A stretch of 64,000 nt of DNA, from positions 62,001-126,000 of the forward strand of contig DASWNX010000026.1 of the NCBI GenBank assembly GCA_036399055.1, written 5' to 3'. The notes beneath the pieces were generated by a model. That model was not told where the DNA came from and did no database searches. It worked only from the letters and a program-made list of their open reading frames with translations. Position 1 is the stretch's first letter, and each line of letters begins with the position of its first letter. The DNA comes from Jatrophihabitans sp. GTDB lineage: Bacteria; Actinomycetota; Actinomycetes; Mycobacteriales; Jatrophihabitantaceae. Positions 48,862-60,141 of this stretch are shown here, piece by piece. A program made the translations under genes and the position numbers.

Positions 48862-49262
48862 TGGAGACGTTCGAGCACCTGCGACGCGCCGACACCGTGC
48901 TGCTCACCACCAGAAAGCGCGACGGCTCCACCGTGGACACGCCGGTGAACGTGGCGGTGGACGAGCACGGCCAGGGATACTTCCGTACCTGGTCGGCTGC
49001 TGGTAAGGCTCGGCGGCTGCGCAACTTCCCCGGCGCTCGGGTGGCGCCCTGCTCGATCACCGGTCGCCCGCAGGGCTCGGACCAGCCGGCTATCGCCAGC
49101 TTGCTCTCCGGGCCTGACATCGACGTGGCCCGCCGGTTGCTGGCCCGACGGTTTCCGGTGATCCACGGTCGCCTGGTGCCGCTGGCGCACCGCTTGCTGC
49201 GCTACGACACCGTCTACTACCGGCTGAGGCCGGCTGAGGAGCCGACGCCCTGGGAGGGCTGA
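48861..49262 (+). CDS. PPOX-class (split beta-barrel) F420/flavin-dependent enzyme
   Basis: 133 aa. ETFEHLRRADTVLLTTRKRDGSTVDTPVNVAVDEHGQGYFRTWSAAGKARRLRN is the typical N-terminal half of the small Rv1155-like proteins that bind F420 or FMN; the SAAGKARRLRN segment contacts the cofactor. Substrate unknown. It is translationally coupled to the nicotinamidase gene. Confidence 0.82.
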   Translation: METFEHLRRADTVLLTTRKRDGSTVDTPVNVAVDEHGQGYFRTWSAAGKARRLRNFPGARVAPCSITGRPQGSDQPAIASLLSGPDIDVARRLLARRFPVIHGRLVPLAHRLLRYDTVYYRLRPAEEPTPWEG

Positions 49263-49292
49263 CCCTTCACTCGCGCGTGCGGCGCATAGACG

Positions 49293-49336
49293 GGCCCGGA
49301 ACGGCGCCGCCGATGTAGGCGGGGTCGTTCCGGGCC
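49293..49336. terminator. Bidirectional hairpin between convergent genes
   Basis: Perfect 11-bp arms GGCCCGGAACG (49293-49303) and CGTTCCGGGCC (49326-49336) with a 22-base loop that itself contains G/C-rich sequence. It lies between the convergent F420-type and hsp20 genes and could serve both. Confidence 0.65.
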
Positions 49337-49355
49337 ATCGACTCTCAGCAAAGGA

Positions 49356-49781
49356 TCAGACCGAGATCGCCTGCCGGTTCTGAGCGTCGCTTTGAATCAT
49401 GATTTTGCGTGGCTTGGCCTTCTCAGCGACCGGGATCGTCAGGCGCAGCACGCCGGCCTGGTAGCTGGCCTCGATCTTGTCGGTGTCGAGGGCATCGCCC
49501 AGGATGACCTGCCGGCTGAAGACGCCCCGCGGGCGCTCGGCCACGAGCAGTTCCATGTCGTTCTCGCCCCGCAGGCGCCGCTCGGCACGCACTGTCAGCA
49601 CGTTGCGCTCGACATCGAGGTCAACGCTCTCCGGATCGACAGCCGGCAGGTCGAACTCGACGATAAAGCGGTCGTTCTCACGCCATGCGTCCATCGGCAT
49701 CGCGGTCGGCCGGGCGGCCGTGCCGAAGACCTGGGATGCGAAGCGGTCGAGTTCGCGGAACGGGTCTGTACGGATGAGCAT
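49356..49781 (-). CDS. Hsp20 (alpha-crystallin) small heat-shock protein
   Basis: 141 aa. [20 protein letters not shown] is the usual actinobacterial Hsp20 head, followed by the alpha-crystallin domain ([40 protein letters not shown] ... [18 protein letters not shown]). It is an ATP-independent holdase. The ATG at 49781 with GGAGG upstream is preferred to the GTG at 49796. It is divergent from an HspR-like gene. Confidence 0.92.
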   Translation of the reverse strand: MLIRTDPFRELDRFASQVFGTAARPTAMPMDAWRENDRFIVEFDLPAVDPESVDLDVERNVLTVRAERRLRGENDMELLVAERPRGVFSRQVILGDALDTDKIEASYQAGVLRLTIPVAEKAKPRKIMIQSDAQNRQAISV

Positions 49782-49816
49782 GGTTGCCACCTCCACAGTG
49801 ACGGTCGATTTACTCC

Positions 49817-49843
49817 TTAGGTCGCATCGGCCAACTCACCTAA
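49817..49843. promoter_or_regulatory. Inverted repeat in the hsp20/hspR-like intergenic region
   Basis: TTAGGT (49817-49822) and ACCTAA (49838-49843) with a 15-base spacer. A second, ACCA...TGGT, flanks an AAATTTTTT tract near 49873-49891. Either may be an operator for the MerR/HspR-like protein. The classical HAIR sequence (CTTGAGT-N7-ACTCAAG) is not seen. Confidence 0.4.
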
Positions 49844-49917
49844 TGTGCTCTGGCTGATGTAGATTTGTTGTACCAAATTTTTTAGACTGGTGCAAGTCGC
49901 AGAGAGGAGGAGTGCGG

Positions 49918-50253
49918 ATGGGACCCATCCCCCAGCCAGACCCTGATCGTGGCGTGTACGGCATCACGACAGCAGCCGAGCTGGTCGGCAGCGGGCCGCA
50001 GAACCTACGCCAATACGAAGCCCGCGGCCTGGTCAACCCGCAGCGCACCGCCGGAGGCACCCGCCGTTACAGCGAGAATGACCTGCACCGGCTACGAGAC
50101 ATCGCCAGCCTGCTCGACGCCGGCCTTAACCTTGCCGGCGTCGAAATGGTGCTGGCATTGCGCACCGCCAATTCAGAACTGCAGGCCGAGATCGACAAGC
50201 TGGCCCCACCTGCTGCGCCGCGCGCGCGTCCGCCCAAACGGCAGGGCAGTTGA
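49918..50253 (+). CDS. HspR-like MerR-family regulator
   Basis: 111 aa from ATG 49918, 7 bases after AGAGGAGGAG. YGITTAAELVGSGPQNLRQYEARGLVNPQRTAGGTRRYSENDLHRLRDI is the MerR winged-helix head in the HspR style (GSGPQNLRQYE), followed by a helix and a Pro/Arg-rich tail. It probably represses heat-shock genes, including the divergent hsp20, and responds to chaperone titration. Its own upstream region is shared with hsp20. Confidence 0.87.
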   Translation: MGPIPQPDPDRGVYGITTAAELVGSGPQNLRQYEARGLVNPQRTAGGTRRYSENDLHRLRDIASLLDAGLNLAGVEMVLALRTANSELQAEIDKLAPPAAPRARPPKRQGS

Positions 50254-52981
<2,728 letters not shown>

Positions 52982-53016
52982 CTGCAGGGCGCGCAGGCGC
53001 GGTAACACCGTAGGTA

Positions 53017-53048
53017 GCGAGGCCCGCCAGGCAACTGGCGGGCCTCGC
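53017..53048 (+). terminator. Perfect hairpin after the collagen-like gene
   Basis: 14-bp arms (53017-53030 and 53035-53048, GCGAGGCCCGCCAG and its complement) around a GCAA tetraloop, 36 bases after the stop. No U-tract, as is common for actinobacterial terminators. Confidence 0.75.
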
Positions 53049-53258
53049 GTCCTGCGGGCCCGTCGCGCCGGTGAGGCCCAGCGCCGCCTGCATTGGTGAC
53101 GATTCACCATCAGCTTCGCTTCAACCAGGCTCTGACCATCGAGCCGGGCGAGCCGCCAGGGTTAAGATATTGACGTTATTTTTGTGTTAGATCTCAGTTC
53201 AGTTGACATAGCCCGCAAGGTTTCATCGCACCACCCAATAAATGCTGGGAGAAGCATC

Positions 53259-53891
53259 ATGCGTAGTGGCACACCGAGTGGATTCCTGACGAAGATCGGG
53301 AGCCGCTGCGCCGCTCTGGTGATGTGTGCCGCCGTCCTGGCGCTGACTGCCTGCGGAGGCGATGACGGCACCGTCGACCCGGATCCCAAGAAGGCGTCGA
53401 ACGCGCTGGCTGCCGGGCTCGAAGCTCAGGCCAAAGGCAATCTCGATGAGGCGGTCAACCAGTACAACGAGGTCCTCAAGTACGACAAGAAGAACAAGTA
53501 CGCCCTGTACGACCTGGCTTTGATCGACGCGGCCCGGTCGAACTACGGCGAGGCCGAGAACAAGTACCGGGTGGTGCTGGCGATCGATCCAGCCTTCGAG
53601 CCGGCACTGTTCAACCTGGCCATCCTGGTGAAGGCCAAGGGCAACAACGCCGAAGCCATCTCGCTGTACCAGCGGGCGATCAAGGCCGCTCCCAAGGACG
53701 CGGCGGCGCACCTGAACCTGGGCCTGCTGCTTCGCGCCACCGGTAAGAAGAGTGAGGGAGACGCCGCGGTCAAGAAGGCGATCGCGCTGAACCCCAAACT
53801 CAAGGACCCGGCCGCCTCGGCGAGCACCGCGCCGAAGTCGCCGGTGGCGTCAGAGTCAGCGAGCCCTGACGCCTCGCCCACACCGTCTTAG
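53259..53891 (+). CDS. TPR-repeat lipoprotein
   Basis: 210 aa. The signal peptide ends with the lipobox LTAC (Cys at about residue 31). Four helical pairs follow with TPR spacing (ALAAGLEAQAKGNLDEAVNQYNEVLKYD, YALYDLALIDAARSNYGEAENKYRVVLAIDP, ALFNLAILVKAKGNNAEAISLYQRAIKAAP, AHLNLGLLLRATGKKSEGDAAVKKAIALNP). A Ser/Pro/Ala-rich tail ends the protein. It is a surface scaffold or binding protein with no known partner. The ATG at 53259 follows GGGAGAAG. Confidence 0.87.
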   Translation: MRSGTPSGFLTKIGSRCAALVMCAAVLALTACGGDDGTVDPDPKKASNALAAGLEAQAKGNLDEAVNQYNEVLKYDKKNKYALYDLALIDAARSNYGEAENKYRVVLAIDPAFEPALFNLAILVKAKGNNAEAISLYQRAIKAAPKDAAAHLNLGLLLRATGKKSEGDAAVKKAIALNPKLKDPAASASTAPKSPVASESASPDASPTPS

Positions 53892-54018
53892 GAGGAAACC
53901 GTCCGGGCTACCGCCGAAGGCCTACCCGCACAACTGCGGTCGGGATACGGGTCTGAGACACTTGCGCTGGAGAGTCGGGCGGCTTGGTTCCTCGCTGGGA
54001 TCGCGGTCTGCGCTCTCT

Positions 54019-54093
54019 GGGCCTCTAGCTCAATGGCAGAGCTGCGGACTTTTAATCCGTAGGTTGTCGGTTCGAGTCCGACGGGGCCCACCA
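54019..54093 (+). tRNA. tRNA-Lys (TTT), CCA encoded
   Basis: Acceptor GGGCCTC pairs with GGGGCCC (one G-T pair), discriminator A, and CCA is encoded (54091-54093). Anticodon stem GCGGA..TCCGT with loop CTTTTAA gives TTT; T arm GTCGG-TTCGAGT-CCGAC. A degenerate copy lies at 60982-61045 on the same strand, so this is the likely insertion site of the region between. Confidence 0.95.
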
Positions 54094-54321
54094 CGAACCT
54101 GCAGGTCAGCGCCACCGTGGCCTGATCGGTTTCACACGGTCGATAGCTCCGGTCCGCGTCCAGTCCGCAGAACGCCGGAGACCAAGCTGCCGAGCCTTCT
54201 ACGGCCCCGGGAAGGCTCGTCGCAGTAGGTGCAGCGCAGGACCCAGCTCGCCGGGCGGTGTGTGCCCAGGGTCTAAGCGTCCGCAGACAAGCCGGGCGAA
54301 CGCTTCCGCGGTAGCTCGAGG

Positions 54322-54489
54322 TCAGCGCCGTCGGTACCAGAACTCGTAGCGAGAGCGCAACGCGTCGATGTGGACCCCGGCCGTGGAGTCGTCCTTCTTG
54401 TAGTGGGCTGCGAGTGACTGCCCGCAGTCTCTCTCGTCACAGCCGCGCCGAATTGAGCGCCGTGCGGGGGCTAGAAGCCCACCCTTCAC
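54322..54489 (-). CDS. Short unrecognised ORF downstream of tRNA-Lys (possible gene remnant)
   Basis: 55 codons from GTG 54489. The protein reads RRGCDERDCGQSLAAHYKKDD, then STAGVHIDALRSRYEFWYRRR, with two Cys, an aromatic/basic C-terminus and sensible composition. No ribosome-binding site is obvious and I do not recognise the family. It may be the last piece of an element gene such as an integrase-associated protein. The other sequence in the gap 54094-54531 shows no gene. Confidence 0.3.
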   Translation of the reverse strand: MKGGLLAPARRSIRRGCDERDCGQSLAAHYKKDDSTAGVHIDALRSRYEFWYRRR

Positions 54490-54493
54490 TTAA

Positions 54494-54509
54494 TGGGGAA
54501 TACTCCCCA
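54494..54509. promoter_or_regulatory. Palindrome at the TetR gene
   Basis: TGGGGA-ATAC-TCCCCA, 6-bp perfect arms. A -10-like AATACT lies within it. It overlaps the upstream in-frame ATG (54493), which argues that this ATG is not the start and that the palindrome is an autoregulatory operator. Confidence 0.5.
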
Positions 54510-54531
54510 CTTACTGCACGTTGTGCGAACC

Positions 54532-55242
54532 ATGGGACTGAGAGCAGACGCCACCCGGAACCGGACGGCGCTCATCGAGGCCGCCCGAGCGGTCTTCGCC
54601 GAGCACGGTCTTGACGCGCCGCTCGACGAGGTCGCCCGCCGAGCAGGAACGGGGAACGCCACGCTCTACCGGCGGTTCCCCACGCGAAGCGACCTGATCG
54701 CGGCTGTCTTTGCTGAGCGGATGGCCGAGCACGTCGAAGCCGTCGAAGCCGGCCTGGCGGACGACGACCCGTGGAGCGGGTTCGCCTCCTACGTCAAGGC
54801 AGCGGCGGCCATGCAAGCACGCGACCGAGGTATCGCCGATTTAGTGACCATGGACGTCTCCGCCGCACCGGAGATCGAGGCGCTCCGGTCCCGGGCCTTC
54901 GATGGGCTGGTTCGACTGGTCGATCGCGCTCATGACGCCGGTGTGCTGCGCGCCGACTTCACCACACAAGACGTAGTTGTGCTCCTGATGGCTAACGCCG
55001 GGCTCGTCGAACGCGCACTCGGCATCAGCGCAGAGGCATCCGCGCGGCTCATCCACGTTCTCCTCGACGGGTTTCGCGCCGCCGCAGCCACCGACGGCCC
55101 GCCACCTCCCAGCGCCCGGCGAACCGAACTCGCAATGCGCCGCAACGGCCAGCGCCGCCTCGGCGCCGCCGCAGAGGAGCGACGCAGAGCATCGAAGGAC
55201 CCGGCGCCCACCACCTCTCCTACCAAGGATTCCCTGTCATGA
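54532..55242 (+). CDS. TetR-family regulator of the LLM-oxidoreductase operon
   Basis: 236 aa from ATG 54532 (the upstream ATG at 54493 sits in the palindrome). The HTH is [45 protein letters not shown], followed by a ligand domain. The C-terminal 45 residues are Arg/Ala/Pro-rich and disordered. The stop overlaps the next ATG (ATGA, 55239-55242), so regulator and oxidoreductase are co-translated. Confidence 0.87.
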   Translation: MGLRADATRNRTALIEAARAVFAEHGLDAPLDEVARRAGTGNATLYRRFPTRSDLIAAVFAERMAEHVEAVEAGLADDDPWSGFASYVKAAAAMQARDRGIADLVTMDVSAAPEIEALRSRAFDGLVRLVDRAHDAGVLRADFTTQDVVVLLMANAGLVERALGISAEASARLIHVLLDGFRAAAATDGPPPPSARRTELAMRRNGQRRLGAAAEERRRASKDPAPTTSPTKDSLS

Positions 55243-56273
55243 CCTTCGAACTCGGCGTCTATACGTTCGGCAACACGCCGCGCACCGCCGACGGCGGCCT
55301 AGGCCCGACCGCACAAGCCATCCGCAACGCACTCGAAGCCGCCCGGCTTGCTGACGAAGTGGGTCTCGACTTCTTCGGCTTCGGTGAGCACCACACGAAC
55401 TCGATGCCGCAGTCCTCCCCGACCGCGATGGTCAACGCCGCTGCGGCGTCCACGCACCAGATCAAGCTCGGCACGACTGTCACCGTGCTGTCCACCGACG
55501 ACCCCATCCGGGTGTTCGAACAGCTCGCCACCGCCGCTGCGATCGCGCCCGGTCGGATTGAGGTCGTCGCCGGCCGCGGCTCGTCACCGGTCACGTTCCC
55601 GCTCTTCGACCACGACGAGCGCGACTACGACATGCTCTTCAGCTCCAAGCTCGACCTCCTGCTCGCTGCCAACAGCCAGGACCGGGTCACCTGGAACGGC
55701 CCGCATCGGCGCCGGCCACTCAGCGACGCGCTCATCGTGCCGCGCCCAGAACAACCGCTACAGATCTGGTTGGGCACCGGCGGGAGCCCCGAATCGGTGC
55801 TGCGGGCCGTCGAACCCGGACTGCCGATGTTCCTCGGCATCCTTGGCGGCACGCCACAGCACTGGGCGCAGTACGGCCACGCCTACCGCGACGCCTGGAA
55901 CCAGGCCGGGCACCCAGCCGAGGGAGCCGCCATCGCGGTCGCGGCGCACGGCTTCGTCGGCCACAACGACCGCGAGGCCAAGGCCACCTACCTCGACCAC
56001 GAGTTGCGCATGTTCCAAACCGGTGCGGCAGAGATCGGCCGCCCGGCCGTCGCACCGTCCGGCCGCGAGGCTGCCTTGGAGGCAGGCGGGATGGTCTTTG
56101 CCGGCGGACCCAACGAAGTCGCCGACCGCATCCTCCATCTGCATCAGCTCCTCGGACACGACCGACAGATTCTGCAGATGGACGTGGGCGGCATGCCGCA
56201 CCCGGCGTTCCTCAAGGCGATCGAGCTGCTTGGCGCCGAGGTGCTTCCCCAGATCAAGAAGGAAATGCCGTAG
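55239..56273 (+). CDS. LLM-class (luciferase-like) flavin-dependent oxidoreductase
   Basis: 344 aa. A TIM-barrel luciferase-like monooxygenase: LGVYTFGNTPRTAD, DFFGFGEHHTNSMPQSSP (substrate/flavin loop), IKLGTTVTVLSTDDPIRVFEQLAT, GRIEVVAGRGSSPVTFPLF. The partner flavin reductase is not nearby. Substrate unknown. It shares an operon with TetR, a zinc-free alcohol-dehydrogenase-family enzyme and a NAD(P)-binding protein. Confidence 0.87.
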   Translation: MTFELGVYTFGNTPRTADGGLGPTAQAIRNALEAARLADEVGLDFFGFGEHHTNSMPQSSPTAMVNAAAASTHQIKLGTTVTVLSTDDPIRVFEQLATAAAIAPGRIEVVAGRGSSPVTFPLFDHDERDYDMLFSSKLDLLLAANSQDRVTWNGPHRRRPLSDALIVPRPEQPLQIWLGTGGSPESVLRAVEPGLPMFLGILGGTPQHWAQYGHAYRDAWNQAGHPAEGAAIAVAAHGFVGHNDREAKATYLDHELRMFQTGAAEIGRPAVAPSGREAALEAGGMVFAGGPNEVADRILHLHQLLGHDRQILQMDVGGMPHPAFLKAIELLGAEVLPQIKKEMP

Positions 56274-56336
56274 AGACCCCGCGACCGACTTCTCACCCGA
56301 CTACGTCAACCCATCACCCAACATCAGGAGACCAAC

Positions 56337-57269
56337 ATGAAGACCTTCGCCATCACAGCTCGCGACACCCAGCCCGCCCTGCACGACCTCCCGCAGCCCG
56401 AGCCGACATCAGATGAGGTGAGGGTTCAGGTAGAGGCTGCCTCGGTCAACGGCTTCGACCTTTCCGTGGCTGCCGGTTACGTCTGGGACATGCTCCCCCA
56501 CGAGTTCCCGGTCGTCCTCGGCCGTGACTTCGTAGGCACTGTCACCGCAGTCGGCGACGGCGTCAACGACGTGCGCATCGGCGACCGGGTTGCTGGCGTC
56601 ATTCCCGGCATGGACCTGGGACCGCGCACCGGCAGCTTCGCCGACCACGTCGTCCTGCCCGCATCCGCCGTGACGAGCGTCCCTGAGGGAATCGAAACTC
56701 ACGACGCCGCCGTGATCGGGCTTGCGGGCATCGCCGCCCACGACGCGCTCGAAGCGCTCAACATCCAGCCGCGCGACACCGTGCTCATCTCCGGCGCTAC
56801 CGGTGGCGTGGGGTCCATCGCTGTGCAGCTTGCCGTCGCGGCCGGCGCGACCGTCATCGCCACCGCACGGCCCGGACAGGAGGATGAGTACGTCCGCAGC
56901 CTTGGCGCGGCGCACACCGTCGACTACACCGGCGACCTCGCCGCCGCCGTGCGGGGCCTCGCCCCAGAGGGCGTGGATAAGGCGCTCCACTCCGCCGGTG
57001 ACGCCGCGACCATCGCGCAGGTCATGCGCGCCGGCGGAACGGTCGCTTCCACGCTCGGCGCTACTCCCGAACAGCTCGGGCGCGACGACGTGACCCTTGT
57101 CGGGATCATGGCCGCCGCCACCGCCGAGAAGCTCGCGCGCCTGCTCGACCACGTCGCCAGCGGAAAGCTCCGCGTCAATGTGGAGGCACGCGTTCCCCTG
57201 GACCGCGCCCAAGAAGCCCTCGGGCTCTTCGCCGACGGCACCCTCGGCAAGGTGCTCGTCACCCGATGA
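56337..57269 (+). CDS. NADP-dependent quinone oxidoreductase-type MDR protein
   Basis: 310 aa medium-chain dehydrogenase/reductase. The GroES-like head ends PVVLGRDFVGTVTAVGDGV, with no zinc-ligand Cys/His at the catalytic sites, so it belongs to the zinc-independent branch. The Rossmann motif is ISGATGGVGSIAVQLAVAAGATVIATARP. It likely reduces a quinone or enone. It follows the LLM gene after 63 bases. Confidence 0.87.
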   Translation: MKTFAITARDTQPALHDLPQPEPTSDEVRVQVEAASVNGFDLSVAAGYVWDMLPHEFPVVLGRDFVGTVTAVGDGVNDVRIGDRVAGVIPGMDLGPRTGSFADHVVLPASAVTSVPEGIETHDAAVIGLAGIAAHDALEALNIQPRDTVLISGATGGVGSIAVQLAVAAGATVIATARPGQEDEYVRSLGAAHTVDYTGDLAAAVRGLAPEGVDKALHSAGDAATIAQVMRAGGTVASTLGATPEQLGRDDVTLVGIMAAATAEKLARLLDHVASGKLRVNVEARVPLDRAQEALGLFADGTLGKVLVTR

Positions 57270-57369
57270 CCGTTACCCGCCACGGGCTCCTCGGCCACCG
57301 GCCGGCGCTGGGCCGCATCCAACCACGCGGGCCCCTTCTACCCAGTCATGCCCCTCGCAGGAGATCCAC

Positions 57370-58011
57370 ATGAATGTCACCGTGTTCGGCGCCACCGGCG
57401 GCGTCGGCTCCCAGGTCGTTGACCAACTACGTTCCCGCGGCCATACCGTGACCGCCTACGTCCGTAACCCGGCCAAGGTGTCGATTGCCTGGGACGAGAA
57501 CGTCACCGTCGTCGTCGGGCACCTCAATGACGCCGAACAGATCGACCGTGCCGTGCAGGGCGCCGATGCCGTAATCAGCGCGCTGGGACCGAGCCTGGAT
57601 CGCAAGGCCACCGGCCTCCCGCTGATCGAAGGCACCCGCAACATTGTGGAAGCAATGCAGCGGCACGGCGTACGCCGCTACATCGGCAACGGCACCCCCA
57701 GCGTCCTCGACCCGCGCGAGAAGCCGACGTGGCAGACCCGGCTCTCGACCTTCATGGCCAAAACCTTTCTACGCCGGGCTTACGACGAGCTCCTCGGCAT
57801 GAGCGAGATCGTCATGACGTCCGAGTTGGACTGGACCATCGTGCGTTTCCTCGCACCCAAGGACGGACCGGGAGCCGGCCGGCTGCGCCAAGGCTTCTAC
57901 GGTCACGACCGGCTCGGCTTCAACATCACCCGAGCCGACATCGCCGCATTCACTGCCGGACAGATCGACGACGACCGCTACATCGCCGCTGCTCCAGCCA
58001 TCAGCAACTGA
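57370..58011 (+). CDS. NAD(P)-binding (NmrA/SDR-like) protein
   Basis: 213 aa from ATG 57370. MNVTVFGATGGVGSQVVDQLRSRGHTVTAYVRNPAKV has the GxxGxxG nucleotide-binding turn of the atypical SDR family, and GHLNDAEQIDRAVQGADAVISALG follows as usual. No YxxxK active site is evident, so it may be a sensor or non-classical reductase. It is the last gene of the oxidoreductase operon. Confidence 0.83.
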   Translation: MNVTVFGATGGVGSQVVDQLRSRGHTVTAYVRNPAKVSIAWDENVTVVVGHLNDAEQIDRAVQGADAVISALGPSLDRKATGLPLIEGTRNIVEAMQRHGVRRYIGNGTPSVLDPREKPTWQTRLSTFMAKTFLRRAYDELLGMSEIVMTSELDWTIVRFLAPKDGPGAGRLRQGFYGHDRLGFNITRADIAAFTAGQIDDDRYIAAAPAISN

Positions 58012-58424
58012 CGGTGGCTACCACACTCCTATCGAGCGGGGGCGGCTAGCGCCGTCAGAACTCGTTCTGGAGGCAATCTCCCACGTCCTGCGCCTCACGC
58101 AGAGCAACGGGACTGCGCCGAAGACCCGGCCCGGCGGGCCGCCTGCGGCGAAGCCCAGGCACTGACCGCACTAGATCTCATTCGGCCAGGCCACGGCTCG
58201 CCAAGCGGGCGACCTGTTGCGACGACACGTGGCTGTCGGTTGCACCGTAGGTTCTCCCAAGTCCTACAGACTCGAGTGATGGTCATGCCCGAGAGCCACC
58301 CCAAAGGCATGGAAGACGAGGCCTTCAGGGTTTGGGTGAATGGCCCGTCCTCTAAGCGCGCCGGACCAGTGGGGACCGAGACCTCCGCATGCCTGTCGGC
58401 GCGACATACCACACTTGCACTGCC
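58012..58424. other. Gap with no recognisable gene
   Basis: Some 410 bases between the NmrA-like gene and a decayed antitoxin gene. Open frames on both strands have no family resemblance or start signals. It may be eroded coding sequence like the material to its right. Confidence 0.45.
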
Positions 58425-59104
58425 ATGAACGAACCCGCTGTCCTTGATCGCGAGATGTTCGCCGAAGCCGAAGCGGCCCGGCTACTCGTGTGCCCCAAGG
58501 CACCCTGCACTACTGGCTCGAAGGCGGCGACCAGCGTGGGAAGGTCCACAAACCGATCCTGCGGGTCGAGCCCACCGGCTCGCGCAGCGTGACCTGGGCA
58601 GAGTTCGTCGAAGCGGGGCTGCTGCGCAGCTATCGCGACCATCGGGTCCCGATGAACGAACTTCGCGCGTTCATCGACCGCCTGCGTTCGGAGTACGGCG
58701 TTCCCTACCCGCTCGCGCATCAGCAACCCTTCGTCAGCGGTCGGCAGCTCGTCTACAAGGCCCAGACCGACTCCAACCTCGACGGCGACTTCTGTTTGGT
58801 CTCGGTAGCCAACAACCAGCTCGTGCTAACCACCGCCTCGCAAGAATTCGTCGAACGGGTCCGATGGGCCGACGACATCGCCGTCGGCTGGCGTCCTCAC
58901 GACGACCGCAGGTCACCGGTTCTCATGGCACCCGATGTCCGATTCGGTCGCCCCGCCGTCAGCGGCATCAGCACCGATGTCATCTGGGAACACGAACAGT
59001 CCGGCGAGGACATCAACGAGATCGCGGAGGCCTTCGGGCTTGATCTCGACGACGTGCGTTGGGCGTTGTCCTACGAGTACTCGGTCCGCGCCAAGGCAGC
59101 GTGA
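58425..59104 (+). pseudogene. DUF433-type antitoxin (VapB45-like), frameshifted
   Basis: The N-terminus MNEPAVLDREMFAEAEAARLL (from ATG 58425) is in one frame. The continuation VPQGTLHYWLEGGDQRGKVHKPILR to the stop at 59104 is in another. Restoring one base near 58489 gives ARLLRVPQGTLHYW, a normal helix-turn-helix head. The C-terminal DUF433 segment (RPAVSGISTDVIWEHEQSGEDINEIAEAFGLDLDDVRWALSYE) is intact. Such proteins pair with PIN-like toxins, and a remnant of one follows immediately. Confidence 0.75.
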
Positions 59105-59350
59105 CCGACAGCGGCGGGCGCACAAGCGAGCGCGCCTATCCTTTAGCCGCAGTCCGCTATACATGGACGCAGACGTGCTGGGCCTAGCCAAGCTGCTGAT
59201 CCAGGTCCGCAATGACGTTACCTATCCGGGTGACCCCGGAGGGTTCTTGCACCGCCGGCAACGCCCGGCCTGCCCGATCACCGACCGCAGACGCCCGACA
59301 CGGTGTGGATACCGCAGACCGCCGTGAACGGATGGCTCATCATCACGCGT
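59101..59350 (+). pseudogene. PIN-like (VapC45/DUF5615-type) toxin remnant
   Basis: A GTG at 59101 overlaps the antitoxin stop (GTGA), as in intact pairs. Recognisable blocks lie in different frames: YMDADVLGLAKLLIQVRNDVTYPGDPGG (frame of 59163), and TPDTVWIPQTAVNGWLIITRD about 59295-59350. Each join is explained by one missing base (near 59155 and near 59285). The acidic residues MDAD and TRD are those of the PIN active site. The 3' part is gone. Toxin activity is not expected. Confidence 0.65.
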
Positions 59351-59379
59351 GACGCGACGCCACGGTCGGGCGTCCGCAG

Positions 59380-59609
59380 GCGGTATGTGGGTGCGCAGCC
59401 TGTGCAAGCGATGCAACTCGACTGCTGGGACCCTATATGACGATGCGTACGGTGACTTCGCGAAACGTGTGGCAACGCATACCCGTCTCGCCGACCGGAT
59501 CGCGTTACCAGGCGCGGAGCGCGCGCCGGCGGTATCAGTCGCTCCCGGGCTCGTGGCCCGAAGCATCCTCGTCGGCATGTTTGCCGTAAGTCCTAACCTC
59601 CGAGATTGA
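59380..59609 (+). pseudogene. Gene fragment with a CxxCN motif
   Basis: The open frame GGMWVRSLCKRCNSTAGTLY, DDAYGDFAKRV, then ADRIALPGAE to the stop at 59609 has coherent composition and a CxxCN knuckle like those of HNH-type nucleases. No start or 5' half can be found; it abuts the truncated toxin. The family assignment is tentative. Confidence 0.4.
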
Positions 59610-59649
59610 CGGCCCTGGAGGGCGGGCTGCCAAGCCGTTCGTAGGCCAG

Positions 59650-60020
59650 TTGGAAGCGGCGGCGCTCGCACAACTCGGCGCAAGCGCCCTGACCGATTCG
59701 AGCGCGCAAATCGCGCAACATCTCGAGCAACTAATACAACGAGCAAAAGGAGGGGTCTCTGCAACTGCACTCGTCGCAGCCTTTACGGTGCATCAGATTC
59801 AAACCGTTGCCTGCGACCCCATTCAGCTTGATGAAATGATCGTGGCTTTACTCGACGACCTATGTGGTATGCGCATGATGGAAACGGGGGAGCCGGCTTT
59901 TCCGAATGCGACGGGTCGTTCCCGTACGACCTAGCTTTGCTCGGCTACCTCTATCTACTCGACCTCTTGTGCCACCCAGAACGCCTCCGCCAGGTGCTCT
60001 GGGCCGGTGGAGCCGCTTGA
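59650..60020 (+). pseudogene. Unrecognised, frameshifted gene fragment
   Basis: Open frame from about 59650 (AAALAQLGASALTDSSAQIAQHLEQLI, IQTVACDPIQLDEMIVALLDDL) stops at 59934. From about 59893 another frame continues with GFSECDGSFPYDLALLGYLY, LLDLLCHPERLRQVLWAGGAA and stops at 60020. The second piece reads like protein, so the two were probably one gene. I do not recognise it. There is no clear ribosome-binding site. Confidence 0.35.
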
Positions 60021-60086
60021 GCGCGATCAACGCTCATGCGGGCTGGTTGTTGCGCCGATGACCAGGTATAGTCCTTCTCAACACGG

Positions 60087-60126
60087 CCAGCCCCTCTGTC
60101 CGCCTCGGCGGGCACGGGCTGGTTTT
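60087..60126 (+). ncRNA. Hairpin RNA directly upstream of the Abi_2 remnant
   Basis: CCAGCCC (60087-60093) pairs with GGGCTGG (60116-60122), an inner stem GTCCGCC..GGCGGGC is possible, and TTTT follows. A GGTATAGT -10-like element lies at about 60066-60073. A short transcript ending in a strong stem right before an Abi_2 gene recalls the structured RNA reported upstream of abiF-type genes, which acts as an RNA antitoxin in some systems. It could also be a plain terminator. Confidence 0.45.
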
Positions 60127-60141
60127 CTACTTTGAGGGCCA

